Shown: positions 23,524-32,402, counted from the stretch's first letter. The stretch is 64,000 nucleotides of DNA from JAICJR01 sp963848495 (GCA_963848495.1 CAWKDV010000003.1:372001-436000), one strand, 5' to 3'. The notes: generated from the letters alone by a model not told the origin. Made by a program: numbers and translations.

Positions 23524-24759
23524 CTAAGCCTTGACGGCGCCGCTCTCGAAGGTGCGCTCGAAGGCCTCCACGCTCGGATCGATCTCGAACGACTCGAAGC
23601 TGCCGCGCACCGCGTCGAGCGTCTTCAGGCCGTCGCCCGTGATGACCAGCACCACGCGCTCGTCGGGATCGATGTCGCCGCGCTCGGCGAGCTTGGCCAG
23701 CACCGCGGTGGTGACGCCGCCGGCGGTCTCCGTGAAGATGCCGGTGGTCTCGGCGAGCAGCCGGATGCCGGCGCGGATCTCGTCGTCGTCCACGGCGTCG
23801 ATCGAGCCGCCGCTGCGGCGGGCCAGGTCGAGGGCGTAGGGACCGTCGGCCGGGTTGCCGATCGCGAGCGACTTGGCGATGCCGGACGGCTTCACCGGGC
23901 GGCAGAAGTCCTGCCCCGCCTCGAAGGCCGCCGCCACCGGCGAGCAGCCGGCGCCCTGGGCGCCGTTGAACACCGGCACGGTGCCGTCCTCGACCAGGCC
24001 GACCTCGATCCACTCCTCGAAGCCGCGGGCGATCTTCGTGAACAGCGAACCGGACGCGATCGGCACGATCAGCCGGTCGGGCAGGCGGAAGCTGAGCTGC
24101 TCGACGATCTCGTACCCGAGCGTCTTCGACCCCTCCGCGTAGTAGGGCCGCACGTTCACGTTCACGAACGCCCACTCGCGCTCGGCCGACAGCTCGGTGC
24201 AGAGGCGGTTGACGTCGTCGTAGTTGCCGTGCACCTTCACGAGCTTGGTGCCGTACACACCGGTGGCGAGGATCTTCTGCTCCTCGAGATCCGCCGGGAT
24301 GAACACGTAGGACTCGACGCCGGCAGCGGCCGCGTGGGCGGCGAGGGAGTTGCCCAGGTTGCCGGTGGAGGCGCACGCGACCGTGCCGTAACCGAGCTCG
24401 ATCGCCTTGGCCAGCGCGACGCTCACCACGCGGTCCTTGAACGAGTGCGTGGGGTTGGCGGTGTCGTTCTTCACGTACACCTCGCGGAGACCGAGCCGTT
24501 GCGCCAGCCGGTCGGCCTTGATCAGCGGCGTGGTGCCTGTCGTGAGCGGGCTCACCGGCTTGCCCGAATAGGGCAGGAAGTCCTGGTAGCGCCAGATCGA
24601 GCGCGGACCCGCCTGGATCTTCCGCCGGGTGGCCTCCACGTCGAGCTCGCTGTAGTCGTACAGGACCTCCAGCGGGCCGAAGCAGCGCTCGCATACGTAG
24701 CGAGCGTCCAGCGGGTACTGCTCGTGACATTCCTTGCACTGAAGCGCCTGGGCGGACAT
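23524..24759 (-). CDS. thrC: Threonine-synthase-like PLP enzyme, possibly an O-phosphohomoserine sulfhydrylase
   Basis: 411 residues, fold-type II PLP enzyme. Four cysteines (C8, C11, C23, C26) form an N-terminal zinc ribbon; the PLP lysine is K108 (NPTHSFKDRVVS); ASTGNLGNSLAAHAA is the phosphate/cofactor loop; KVHGNYDDVNRLC and VRPYYAEGSKTLGYE mark a distinct threonine-synthase subgroup. ATG 24759 has AGGAGG at nine-base spacing; a longer in-frame ORF to 24945 only translates the riboswitch. Threonine synthase converts O-phosphohomoserine to threonine, but a SAM-I riboswitch with terminator and a cysO gene follow methionine/sulfur logic, so the enzyme may instead replace phosphate with sulfur from CysO to make homocysteine. 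I recall a similar enzyme (MetM) from Streptomyces, not checked here. Confidence 0.85.
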   Translation of the reverse strand: MSAQALQCKECHEQYPLDARYVCERCFGPLEVLYDYSELDVEATRRKIQAGPRSIWRYQDFLPYSGKPVSPLTTGTTPLIKADRLAQRLGLREVYVKNDTANPTHSFKDRVVSVALAKAIELGYGTVACASTGNLGNSLAAHAAAAGVESYVFIPADLEEQKILATGVYGTKLVKVHGNYDDVNRLCTELSAEREWAFVNVNVRPYYAEGSKTLGYEIVEQLSFRLPDRLIVPIASGSLFTKIARGFEEWIEVGLVEDGTVPVFNGAQGAGCSPVAAAFEAGQDFCRPVKPSGIAKSLAIGNPADGPYALDLARRSGGSIDAVDDDEIRAGIRLLAETTGIFTETAGGVTTAVLAKLAERGDIDPDERVVLVITGDGLKTLDAVRGSFESFEIDPSVEAFERTFESGAVKA

Positions 24760-24774
24760 GAGTCCGGACCTCCT

Positions 24775-24817
24775 AAAAGTCGAAAACCTCCGTCGCCGCT
24801 TTCGCTTGTGACGGAGG
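24775..24817 (-). terminator. Intrinsic terminator of the SAM riboswitch
   Basis: On the minus strand CCTCCGTC (24817-24810) pairs with GACGGAGG (24794-24787), with a GCGAAAGC tetraloop element inside, followed by TTTT and, after four bases, a second TTTT. This is a canonical Rho-independent terminator, rare in this window, placed between aptamer and Shine-Dalgarno; it makes the switch a transcriptional OFF device when SAM is high. Confidence 0.88.
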
Positions 24818-24860
24818 CTGTTCAGGCGCCCCTGCCACATCTCCCGGACCACTTTGTGGA

Positions 24861-24961
24861 GTCCGATGGAATTGGCACCGTTCCCGGCCGGCTTGGGAGC
24901 CGCACCGGGTGGTTGCCGGGGTTTCACAGGGCCATGTCCCTCCACCCCTCTCGATGCGAAC
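24861..24961 (-). promoter_or_regulatory. SAM-I (S-box) riboswitch aptamer
   Basis: The minus strand carries the S-box core in order: GAGAGGGGTGGAGGGACA, TGGCCC, TGTGAAACCCCGGCAACC and GGTGCCAATTCC. P1 can form between 24957-24961 (GTTCG) and 24861-24865 (CGGAC). Length (about 100 nt), spacing and the conserved GAAACCCGGCAACC-type block match SAM-I. It precedes an intrinsic terminator and the threonine-synthase-like/cysO pair, predicting repression by S-adenosylmethionine. Confidence 0.93.
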
Positions 24962-25095
24962 GGCTATGTCTGACCCGAAAGAGTACAGGGTCACGCGGAC
25001 GACCGCGCACCCAGGCCGCGGGCCAGGAGGGCCCGCGGAGGTAGAATCGAATAGGACGAAGGTGCCAACCGTGCTCGACGACCCGCTCAGACGCC

Positions 25096-26094
25096 ATGCC
25101 GAATTTGCCAAAGCCACGGCTGCGCCGCGGGGGTCGTGCTCGCGTTGCAGACGCCTTCGCCCAGCAGGCCGCTGCTGAGCCCCACGTCGAGGTCATCGAG
25201 CATGCCGGCCTGCGCTGGATCAACATCGAGCGCCCCGGCGCCGTCGATCGCGCCTGGCTCGAGGAGCACTTCGAGTTCCACCCGCTCGACTACGAGGACG
25301 TCACCTCACGCAACCAGCGCCCGAAGATCGACGAGTACGAGAACTACCTCTTCATCGTCCTCAACTTCCCGGTCTTCGACAAGCAGGTGGGCCGGCTCAA
25401 CGCCGGGGAGCTCGACATGTTCGTCGGGCCCGACTACCTGATCACGATCCCCAACGTCCCGCTCCAGCCGGTCGAGTACCTGTTCGAGAGCTGCCGCACC
25501 TCGGAGGACCTGCGCGAGCAGCTCTTCGAGAGCGGCCCGGGCTTCCTGCTCTACAAGATCGTCGACGACTGCTTCGACTACTGCTTCCCCATGCTGCGCA
25601 AGATGGGCAACAAGCTCGACCGGCTCGAGGAGGACATCTTCGAGGGCCAGGGCGAGGACGTGGTGCGCGACATCTCCAATGCCAAGCAGGAGATCATCAA
25701 CTTCCGCAAGATCATCCGGCCGCAGCGAAGCGTCCTGCGGGACCTCGAGCGCACCAAACAGCGCTACCTCGCCCAGGACATGGACATCTACTTCGACGAC
25801 ATCGTCGACGCGTCCGAGCGCATCTGGGACATGCTCGAGAACTACAAGGAGGTCGTGGAGGCGCTCGAGGAGACGAATGAGTCGGTGATCTCGCACCGCC
25901 TCAACAACGTGCTGCGAGTGCTCACGTCCGTCTCGGTGATCCTGCTGCCGCTCACGCTGATCGCGTCGATCTTCGGGATGAACGTGCGCGTTCCCGGCCA
26001 GGGCAACATCACGGCGTTCTGGGTGATCATGGGCGTGATGATCGGCCTGGTGGCGCTGCTGATCGCCCTGTTCCGCCGGCGCGGCTGGCTCTGA
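25096..26094 (+). CDS. corA: CorA-family magnesium/divalent cation channel
   Basis: 332 residues. Large cytoplasmic N-terminal alpha/beta domain, long stalk helices (about 170-270, DRLEEDIFEGQGEDVVRDI) and two C-terminal membrane helices, the first ending in the selectivity signature GMNV (SIFGMNVRVPGQG), which is standard for CorA (GMN). The short basic C-terminus (RRRGWL) is typical. Start ATG 25096; TAGAAT at 25042-25047 could be its -10 element, with no clear -35. Divergent from the SAM-riboswitch transcript; convergent with a small membrane protein one base away. Confidence 0.93.
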   Translation: MPNLPKPRLRRGGRARVADAFAQQAAAEPHVEVIEHAGLRWINIERPGAVDRAWLEEHFEFHPLDYEDVTSRNQRPKIDEYENYLFIVLNFPVFDKQVGRLNAGELDMFVGPDYLITIPNVPLQPVEYLFESCRTSEDLREQLFESGPGFLLYKIVDDCFDYCFPMLRKMGNKLDRLEEDIFEGQGEDVVRDISNAKQEIINFRKIIRPQRSVLRDLERTKQRYLAQDMDIYFDDIVDASERIWDMLENYKEVVEALEETNESVISHRLNNVLRVLTSVSVILLPLTLIASIFGMNVRVPGQGNITAFWVIMGVMIGLVALLIALFRRRGWL

Positions 26095-26095
26095 G

Positions 26096-26269
26096 TCAGC
26101 TCGCCAGCGAGAAGATCCCGACCATGCACAGGAAGACGAGCAGGAAGGTGCCTCCGACCGCGTAGACGCGCAGCGCGAGTCCGAGGTCGCCGCGCAGCAT
26201 GCGGATGTAGGGATGCTCGTCGACCACGGCCTGGTCGTCGGCGGGGACGCGTTCAGGGTCCGTCTGCAT
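26096..26269 (-). CDS. Small single-helix membrane protein
   Basis: 57 residues from ATG 26269, with GGAGG nine bases upstream. Acidic N-terminus (MQTDPERVPADDQAVVDEHP), then one hydrophobic helix (about 33-55, LRVYAVGGTFLLVFLCMVGIF). Family not recognised. It ends one base after corA on the other strand; a regulatory peptide for CorA is imaginable but only by position. Confidence 0.55.
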   Translation of the reverse strand: MQTDPERVPADDQAVVDEHPYIRMLRGDLGLALRVYAVGGTFLLVFLCMVGIFSLAS

Positions 26270-26401
26270 CGCGCAGAACCTCCGGGAGATGGGGTGATGG
26301 CGGGGCCGCGCCCAGGGGCCAGTTGCGCGCGTCTTGTCTGACCATACCCCCGGTGACGGTGCCGAGGCAACCGAAAGCGGTACTTCGTTAGCCTGCCGCG
26401 C

Positions 26402-26893
26402 GTGGCCGAGCAGAGGCTGTGGGCGCCCTGGCGCCTCGACTACATCAAGGGACCGAGCACCGGGGAGTGCATCTTCTGCACCAAGCCGGAGCTCGGCGAC
26501 GACGAGGCCGCGTACATCGTCCACCGGGGCGAGCACTGCTTCGTGATCCTCAACGCCTACCCGTACAACAACGGGCACGTGATGGTCGCCCCCTACGCCC
26601 ACGAGGCCTCGATCGAGCCGCTGGACGAGGCCACGCTGCTCGAGCTGATGACGCTGGCGCGGCGCTCGATCGGGGTGCTGCGCGACGTCTACGCCCCCGA
26701 GGGCTTCAACCTCGGCATCAACCAGGGCAAGATCGCGGGCGCCGGCATGGAGCACCACGTGCATTTCCACGTCGTGCCGCGCTGGAGCGCCGACACGAAC
26801 TTCATGCCGGTCATCGCAGACACGCGCGTGCTGCCTCAGAGCCTGTCGGACTCCTGGAAGGCCATCAGCGCGGGGTTCGCCGATGGCGGTTGA
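26402..26893 (+). CDS. HIT-family nucleotide hydrolase/transferase
   Basis: 163 residues, GTG start. N-terminal WAPWRLDYI and CIFCTKPE (zinc-type CxxC of the FHIT/Ap4A-phosphorylase-like branch), AYPYNNGHVMVAPYAHEAS, and the histidine triad EHHVHFHVVPRW with the catalytic histidine in the middle. This arrangement matches actinobacterial HIT proteins acting on dinucleoside polyphosphates (Ap4A) or nucleoside phosphoramidates. Overlaps the phosphohexomutase gene by 11 bp. Confidence 0.9.
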   Translation: MAEQRLWAPWRLDYIKGPSTGECIFCTKPELGDDEAAYIVHRGEHCFVILNAYPYNNGHVMVAPYAHEASIEPLDEATLLELMTLARRSIGVLRDVYAPEGFNLGINQGKIAGAGMEHHVHFHVVPRWSADTNFMPVIADTRVLPQSLSDSWKAISAGFADGG

Positions 26894-28256
26894 CCCCGGC
26901 ATCTTCAAGGCCTACGACGTCCGCGGCCTCTATGGCGACCAGATCGACTCGGACGTGGCCTACCAGGTGGGGCGCGCCTTCGCGCGCGTGATCGGCGAGC
27001 TCGACGGCACGCCGGTGGCCGGCCTCGAGCTGGCCGTGGGCCGCGACATGCGCCTCAGCGCGCCGGAGCTCTCCGCCCGTTACATCGAGGGCATCCGCGA
27101 CGAGGGCGCGTCGGTGATCGACGTCGGGCAGGTCGGGACCGAGATGCTCTATTTCACGGTCGGCTCGCGCGACCTCGCCGGCGGGCTGATGTGCACCGCC
27201 TCCCACAACCCCAAGGCCTACACCGGAGCGAAGCTGGTGCGGCGGGGGGCGCTCGCGCTGTCGGGCGACTCGGGCATCGGCGAGATCCGCGACATCGTCA
27301 CGGCCGGCAAGCCCGGCCCGCCGGCCGAGCGGCGCGGCGGGCTCGAGCAGGTCGACGTGAGCGAGGACTTCCGCCGGGCCAGCAGCGAGTTCATCGACAT
27401 GTCGAGCGTCCGCCCCGCCAAGGTCGTGCTCGACGGCGGCAACGGCATGGCGGGGCCGATGGTCGGGCCGATCCTCGACCGGCTTCCGCTCGAGCAGGTG
27501 CAGACCTACTGGGTGCCCGACGGCAACTTCCCCGACCACGAGCCCAACCCGCTGCTGCCCGAGAACCGGACCTTCATCATCGAGAAGGTGCTGGCAGAGG
27601 GCGCCGAGCTGGGCATCGCCTGGGACGGCGACGCCGACCGCTGCTTCTTCATCGACGACACCGGCGAGTTCGTGGACGGCGACTTCCTCACGGCGCTGCT
27701 GGCGGAGTCGATCCTCGCCAAGCAGCCGGGCGCGACGATCCTCTACGACGTTCGGGCCAGCCGCGCGGTGCGGGACGTGGTGGAGCGAGCCGGCGGGCGG
27801 GCCGAGGTGAACCGGGTCGGGCACGCCTTCTTCAAGACCCGGATGCGCAAGGAGGGCGCGGCCTTCGGCGGCGAGGTGTCCGGCCACTACTACTTCCGCG
27901 ACTTCTACTGCGCCGATTCCGGCACGATTCCGGCACTATTGATCCTCGAGCTCCTCTCGGCGAAGGACCGCCGGATGAGCGAGCTACTCGCGCCGCTGCG
28001 GCAGCGCTACTTCATCTCGGGGGAGATCAACTCCGAGGTGGCCGACCAGGAAGCGAAGATGAACGAGATCGCGGAGCGTTACTCGGACAGCGCGGTGAGC
28101 TGGCTTGACGGCGTCTCCGTGGACTACGACGACTGGCACTTCAACGTAAGGCCCTCGAACACGGAGCCGCTCCTGCGGCTCAACTTGGAATCGCTCGTCT
28201 CACGCGAAGACATGGAGGTGAAGCGGGACGAGGTCCTCGGACTGATTCGCGCTTAG
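26883..28256 (+). CDS. Phosphomannomutase/phosphoglucomutase
   Basis: 457-residue alpha-D-phosphohexomutase interconverting hexose-6- and hexose-1-phosphates. All four signature loops are present: phosphoserine S107 in TASHNP, metal-binding DGDADR (248-253), sugar-specificity loop GGEVSGHYYF, and the phosphate-binding RPSNTEP near the C-terminus. The GEVSGH loop fits enzymes active on mannose or glucose phosphates. It would supply glucose-1-phosphate for rfbF or mannose-1-phosphate for other nucleotidyltransferases here. Length and motifs are normal. Confidence 0.93.
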   Translation: MAVDPGIFKAYDVRGLYGDQIDSDVAYQVGRAFARVIGELDGTPVAGLELAVGRDMRLSAPELSARYIEGIRDEGASVIDVGQVGTEMLYFTVGSRDLAGGLMCTASHNPKAYTGAKLVRRGALALSGDSGIGEIRDIVTAGKPGPPAERRGGLEQVDVSEDFRRASSEFIDMSSVRPAKVVLDGGNGMAGPMVGPILDRLPLEQVQTYWVPDGNFPDHEPNPLLPENRTFIIEKVLAEGAELGIAWDGDADRCFFIDDTGEFVDGDFLTALLAESILAKQPGATILYDVRASRAVRDVVERAGGRAEVNRVGHAFFKTRMRKEGAAFGGEVSGHYYFRDFYCADSGTIPALLILELLSAKDRRMSELLAPLRQRYFISGEINSEVADQEAKMNEIAERYSDSAVSWLDGVSVDYDDWHFNVRPSNTEPLLRLNLESLVSREDMEVKRDEVLGLIRA

Positions 28257-28345
28257 CGCGTTTCCGTCTTAGTCTGGCTGCGTAACTCTCCCCACGGACG
28301 GTTGTTGAACGGATTGGATGCCCTCCCGCCCGGGCCGGTGAGCCC

Positions 28346-29785
28346 GTGACCATACGCCGAGCATGGATCGCAGCGGCCGTGGTGTCGGCCCTCGCTGCCG
28401 TGGCCGCGTCGCCGGCCGGCGCCGTCGTGCCCGACGGCTTCTACGGCATGAACGTGCAGAACATCTTCGACAGCTCGAGCTCGAGCTGGGGCGCGGAGCT
28501 GTCGGCGATGCAGTCCGCCGGCATCACGATCGGCCGCGTGGACGCGCGCTGGCAGAACGTCGAGCCGAAGGCGCCGTCGAACGGCCACCACACCTACAAC
28601 TGGTCGTACTACGACTCCGTCGCCCAGGCGATGGCCCAGCACGGCATCCGCTGGTACCCGATCATCGACTACTCGACGAACTGGGCCGGGGTCACCTCGG
28701 GCGACAGCAACTCGGCGGTGGCACCGAACCACGTGGCCGACTTCGCCACCTACGCGAACGTGTTCGCCCAGCGCTACGGCCGCGGCGGCAGCTTCTGGCG
28801 CTCGCATCCGAGCCTGCCGCAGCTGCCGGTGACGAGCTACGAGATCTGGAACGAGGAGAACTCGAGCAAGTTCCTGCACCCGCAGGCGAACGCGCCGGAG
28901 CAGTACGCGGACCTCTACATGGCCGCGCGCGCGGCGATCAAGCCGGTGGATCCGCAGGCCGAGGTGGTGGTCGGCGGGCTGTCGCTCGGCACCGAGGGCG
29001 GCGGCGCCGACGAGATCACCTTCCTCCAGCGCATGTTCGCCCACCGCCCCGACATGAGGGGCTACGTGGACGCCGTCGCGCTCCACCCCTACCAGCTCCT
29101 CGTGAACGACGTCTACGCGCGCATCGCGCACTTCCGCGCGGCGCTCGACCAGCTCGCGGGGCCGCAGGTGCCGCTCGAGATCACCGAGGTGGGCTGGTCC
29201 AGCACCGCGGTCTCCGACAGCGAGCGGGGCACCGACCTCGCCCAGATCGTGCAGGACCTGCCGCGCTCGGACTGCAACATCACCCGCCTCATTCCCTACG
29301 CCTGGACGAGCCCCGAGCAGAGCCGCTCGAACTCGGACGACTGGTTCGGGATCTACAACCGCAACGCCACCCCGAAGGGATCCGGCAGCACGTTCGTCGG
29401 CGCGGTGAGGACGATGCGCGGCCTGAGCAGCGCGGCGGCTCCCACCGACACCGTGTCGATCTGCCACTCGGGACCGGCGGCGGTGCCGGCCGCGCCGGTG
29501 CTCAGGCTGCACTTCGCGCTCGGCCGCGGCCACACGAGCCTGCGGGTGATCGCGCGCTGCCCGAGCGGCTGCCGGCTGAACGTCGTGCTGCTGGCGCCCC
29601 GCCGCACCGGCGTGCCGAGACGGCTCGCGCACCGCACCCTGCGCTTCAGCCGCCACCGCAGGACCGTCAGGTTCCGCATCACCCACCGCGTGAGGCGGCG
29701 GCACCGCGTGATCATCCTCCAGATCGTGGCCACCGGCCCGGGCGGCGCGACGACCACGGCGTCGCATGGGGTCCGCATTCGCTGA
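28346..29785 (+). CDS. Exported clan GH-A glycoside hydrolase
   Basis: 479 residues, GTG start. Signal peptide 1-26 (cleavage near SPAGA). The catalytic (beta/alpha)8 domain, about 30-375, contains acid/base E170 (YEIWNEEN), HPY at 247-249 and nucleophile E281 (EITEVGW). A C-terminal region (about 385-479), rich in Arg/His and with a CPSGCRL pair, forms a small beta domain also found in the next gene. GH39/GH5-like; substrate not predictable. It is a close tandem paralog of 29870-31348 and may be a PslG-like enzyme acting on the organism's own exopolysaccharide (inference). Confidence 0.82.
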   Translation: MTIRRAWIAAAVVSALAAVAASPAGAVVPDGFYGMNVQNIFDSSSSSWGAELSAMQSAGITIGRVDARWQNVEPKAPSNGHHTYNWSYYDSVAQAMAQHGIRWYPIIDYSTNWAGVTSGDSNSAVAPNHVADFATYANVFAQRYGRGGSFWRSHPSLPQLPVTSYEIWNEENSSKFLHPQANAPEQYADLYMAARAAIKPVDPQAEVVVGGLSLGTEGGGADEITFLQRMFAHRPDMRGYVDAVALHPYQLLVNDVYARIAHFRAALDQLAGPQVPLEITEVGWSSTAVSDSERGTDLAQIVQDLPRSDCNITRLIPYAWTSPEQSRSNSDDWFGIYNRNATPKGSGSTFVGAVRTMRGLSSAAAPTDTVSICHSGPAAVPAAPVLRLHFALGRGHTSLRVIARCPSGCRLNVVLLAPRRTGVPRRLAHRTLRFSRHRRTVRFRITHRVRRRHRVIILQIVATGPGGATTTASHGVRIR

Positions 29786-29869
29786 CCCCCACCCCATCCG
29801 GGTTACGACATCTGTTGAACCGACCCTTGCGAAGCCTCAGGCAGCGCGGAAGCTGCCGATGCAAGTTGT

Positions 29870-31348
29870 GTGTCAGGGGGCTCGGACACCTTCACCACGC
29901 GCGCAAGGCGCATTCTCGCGGCCACGGCCGCGGCGATCGTCTTCCTCAGCGTGGGCACGGCATCCGCCGCGGTGCCCGACGATGTCTACGGGGTCAACGT
30001 CCAGCAGGTCTTCAGCGGCCCCAGCTCCTCCTGGCAGCCGCGCCTCGGGTCGATCGCCGCCGGCGGGGTCCAGCTCGGGCGGCTCGACGCCCGCTGGGCG
30101 AACGTCGAGCCGCAGGCGCCCGGTAGCAACGGCCAGCACACCTACAACTGGGGCATGTACGACTCGATCGCCCAAGCGATGGCCCAGCACAACATCCGCT
30201 GGTACCCGATCGTCGACTACTCGACGAACTGGTCCGGCGTGACCCCCGGCGACAGCAATTCGGCCGTCGCCCCCAACCACCTGTCCGACTTCGCCGCCTA
30301 CGCCACCGCCTTCGCCCAGCGCTACGGGCGCGGCGGCAGCTTCTGGAAGTCGCACCCGAGCCTGCCGCAGCTCCCGGTCACGAGCTACGAGATCTGGAAC
30401 GAGGAGAACTCCACCACCTTCTGGCATCCGCAGGACCAGGCGCCCGAGCAGTACGCCGACCTCTACATGGCCGCCCACGCGGCGATCAAGGCGGTCGACT
30501 CCCAGGCTGACGTCGTGGTCGGCGGCCTGGCGCTCGGCACGCAGGGCGGCGGCGCCGACGAGATCACCTTCCTCCAGCGCATGTTCGCCCACCGCCCCGA
30601 CCTGCGCGTCAACGTCGACGGGATCGGCCTCCACCCCTACCAGGCCAGCGTGGCCGACACGGAGATGCGCATCGCCCGTTTCCGCCAGACCGTCGACCAG
30701 CTCGCCGGGCCGGGCGTGCCGCTCGAGATCACCGAGGTCGGCTGGTCCACCACCGCCGTGACCGACCAGGACCGCGGCGCGGACCTCGCCCAGCTCGCCG
30801 AGGACCTCCCTCGCTCCGACTGCAACATCGACCGCTTCCTCCCCTACACCTGGATCACCGAGGAGCAGGACAACTCGAACTCGGAGCACTGGTTCGGGAT
30901 CGCCAACGCCGACGGCAGCGTGAAGCCGTCCGGCCAGGGCTACCTCAACGCGGTTGAGACGATGCGCGGCCTCTCGTCCACGCCGGCGCCCACCGGCACG
31001 GTGACGATCTGCCACGTGCCGGTCGCCCCGGTGCCGATCGCCCAGCTTCCGCCGAGCACCGGCCCCCACCAGCCCAAGGGCCCGCGCCTTCTGCTCGTGG
31101 TCCGCGCGCACGGCACGCGGCTCAAGGTCCGCGGCCGCTGCCCGAGCGGCTGCCGCCTGCGCATAGATCTGATTAAGGGCGCGGAGGCCGCGAGCCTGCG
31201 CGTGATGAGCCGCCGCACCTCCTTCTCCGCGCGCCGGCAGGTCGTGAGCCTCAAGCTGCCGAAGCGCCTCGGCCGTAGCGCCCGGCTCGTCGTGGTCGCC
31301 ACCGGGAAGACCGGCGGCAGCACCACGCGCACCCGCAAGCTCCACTGA
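29870..31348 (+). CDS. Exported clan GH-A glycoside hydrolase (tandem paralog)
   Basis: 492 residues, GTG start, signal peptide with cleavage near residue 34 (TASAAV). Catalytic residues E178 (YEIWNEEN) and E289 (EITEVGW); LHPYQ at 254-258. Long identical phrases with the preceding gene (SHPSLPQLPVTSYEIWNEEN, DEITFLQRMFAHRPD) show a recent duplication. C-terminal CPSGCRL beta domain conserved. The spacing to its twin (84 bases) allows co-transcription. Confidence 0.83.
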   Translation: MSGGSDTFTTRARRILAATAAAIVFLSVGTASAAVPDDVYGVNVQQVFSGPSSSWQPRLGSIAAGGVQLGRLDARWANVEPQAPGSNGQHTYNWGMYDSIAQAMAQHNIRWYPIVDYSTNWSGVTPGDSNSAVAPNHLSDFAAYATAFAQRYGRGGSFWKSHPSLPQLPVTSYEIWNEENSTTFWHPQDQAPEQYADLYMAAHAAIKAVDSQADVVVGGLALGTQGGGADEITFLQRMFAHRPDLRVNVDGIGLHPYQASVADTEMRIARFRQTVDQLAGPGVPLEITEVGWSTTAVTDQDRGADLAQLAEDLPRSDCNIDRFLPYTWITEEQDNSNSEHWFGIANADGSVKPSGQGYLNAVETMRGLSSTPAPTGTVTICHVPVAPVPIAQLPPSTGPHQPKGPRLLLVVRAHGTRLKVRGRCPSGCRLRIDLIKGAEAASLRVMSRRTSFSARRQVVSLKLPKRLGRSARLVVVATGKTGGSTTRTRKLH

Positions 31349-31373
31349 GCTGCGGCCCGCTAGGGTCGAATCC

Positions 31374-32366
31374 GTGGACGACCCGTTCGCGCCCGCGCTG
31401 GAAGCGGGCATCCACCGCCTCGCCATCCCCACACCCTTCGCGGTCGGGCGGGTCAACGTGTATCTGATCGAGGACGAGCCGCTGACGCTCGTGGACGCCG
31501 GCCCCAACTCGGGCAGCTCGCTCGACGAGCTCGAGCGCCAGATGCACGCGCACGGGCACAAGCTCGAGGACATCGGCCTCGTGATCCTCACCCACCAGCA
31601 CATCGACCACCTCGGGCTCGTGAACATCGTGGCCGGCCGCTCGGGCGCCGAGGTGGCTGCGATCGAAGCGGCGGTGCCGTTCGTCGAGAACTACCCGCAG
31701 GAGGCCGCAGCCGACGACGACTACGCCTCGACGCTGATGCTCCGCCACGGCATCTCGGAGGACGTCGTGCGCGTGCTCCAGGCGGTGTCGGCCGCGTTCC
31801 GCGCCTGGGGCTCCCGCGCGTCGGTCACGCGGGTGCTGCGCGACCGCGACGAGATCGAGCTGCGCGACCGCACGCTGCAGGTGCTGTTCCGGCCCGGCCA
31901 CAGCCCCTCGGACACGATCTTCCTCGACCGCCAGCGCCGCCTGCTGATCGCCGCCGACCACCTGCTCAAGCACATCTCCTCGAACCCGCTGCTCACCCGT
32001 CCCCGCGACGGTGGCGAACGGCCCAAGGCGCTCGTGACCTACCTGGAGTCGCTGCGGCTCACGCGCGAGCTCGAGCTCGACCTGGTGCTGACCGGCCACG
32101 GCGACCCGATCGACGACCACCGTCCGCTCATCGACCAGCGCTTCGCCCTGCACGAGCGGCGCGCCGAGAAGCTGCTGCGCCTGGTGGCCGAGCGGCCGCG
32201 CACCGGCTACGAGCTGGCGCAGTCGTTGTGGGGCAACATCGCGGTGACGCAGGCATATCTGACGCTGTCCGAGGTCATCGGCCACATGGACCTGCTGCTG
32301 GCAGACGGGCGTGCACGAGAGGTCGAGACCGATGGCGTCGTCCGCTTCGAGGCCATAGATGGTTGA
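31374..32366 (+). CDS. Metallo-beta-lactamase-fold hydrolase
   Basis: 330 residues, GTG start. Metal site THQHIDHLG (H74, H76, D78, H79), second half RPGHSPSDTIF and AADHLL, and a C-terminal helical domain ending in a winged-helix-like segment (YELAQSLWGNIAVTQAYLTLSEVIGHMDLLL), as in LACTB2-like/glyoxalase-II-type hydrolases. Soluble. A thioesterase or RNA/phosphodiester role cannot be separated by eye. Its stop codon lies in a perfect 15-bp hairpin before the lipid kinase gene. Confidence 0.85.
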   Translation: MDDPFAPALEAGIHRLAIPTPFAVGRVNVYLIEDEPLTLVDAGPNSGSSLDELERQMHAHGHKLEDIGLVILTHQHIDHLGLVNIVAGRSGAEVAAIEAAVPFVENYPQEAAADDDYASTLMLRHGISEDVVRVLQAVSAAFRAWGSRASVTRVLRDRDEIELRDRTLQVLFRPGHSPSDTIFLDRQRRLLIAADHLLKHISSNPLLTRPRDGGERPKALVTYLESLRLTRELELDLVLTGHGDPIDDHRPLIDQRFALHERRAEKLLRLVAERPRTGYELAQSLWGNIAVTQAYLTLSEVIGHMDLLLADGRAREVETDGVVRFEAIDG

Positions 32367-32389
32367 TCCGCGACCGGATCAACCATCTA
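32356..32389 (+). terminator. Perfect 15-bp hairpin at the hydrolase stop codon
   Basis: TAGATGGTTGATCCG (32356-32370), loop CGAC, and the exact reverse complement at 32375-32389. No U-tail (followed by CCTAGGGGG). It includes the TGA at 32364-32366 and ends 13 bases before the next ATG. Could be a terminator or attenuator between the two genes; it also contains the TGATCCG word seen in the heptamer arrays. Confidence 0.55.
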
Positions 32390-32402
32390 CCCTAGGGGGC
32401 GC

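Noticed and set aside
24760..24945. N-terminal extension of the threonine-synthase-like protein
   Set aside because: The codons translate the SAM riboswitch and terminator; AGGAGG before ATG 24759 and the zinc-ribbon N-terminus fix the start.
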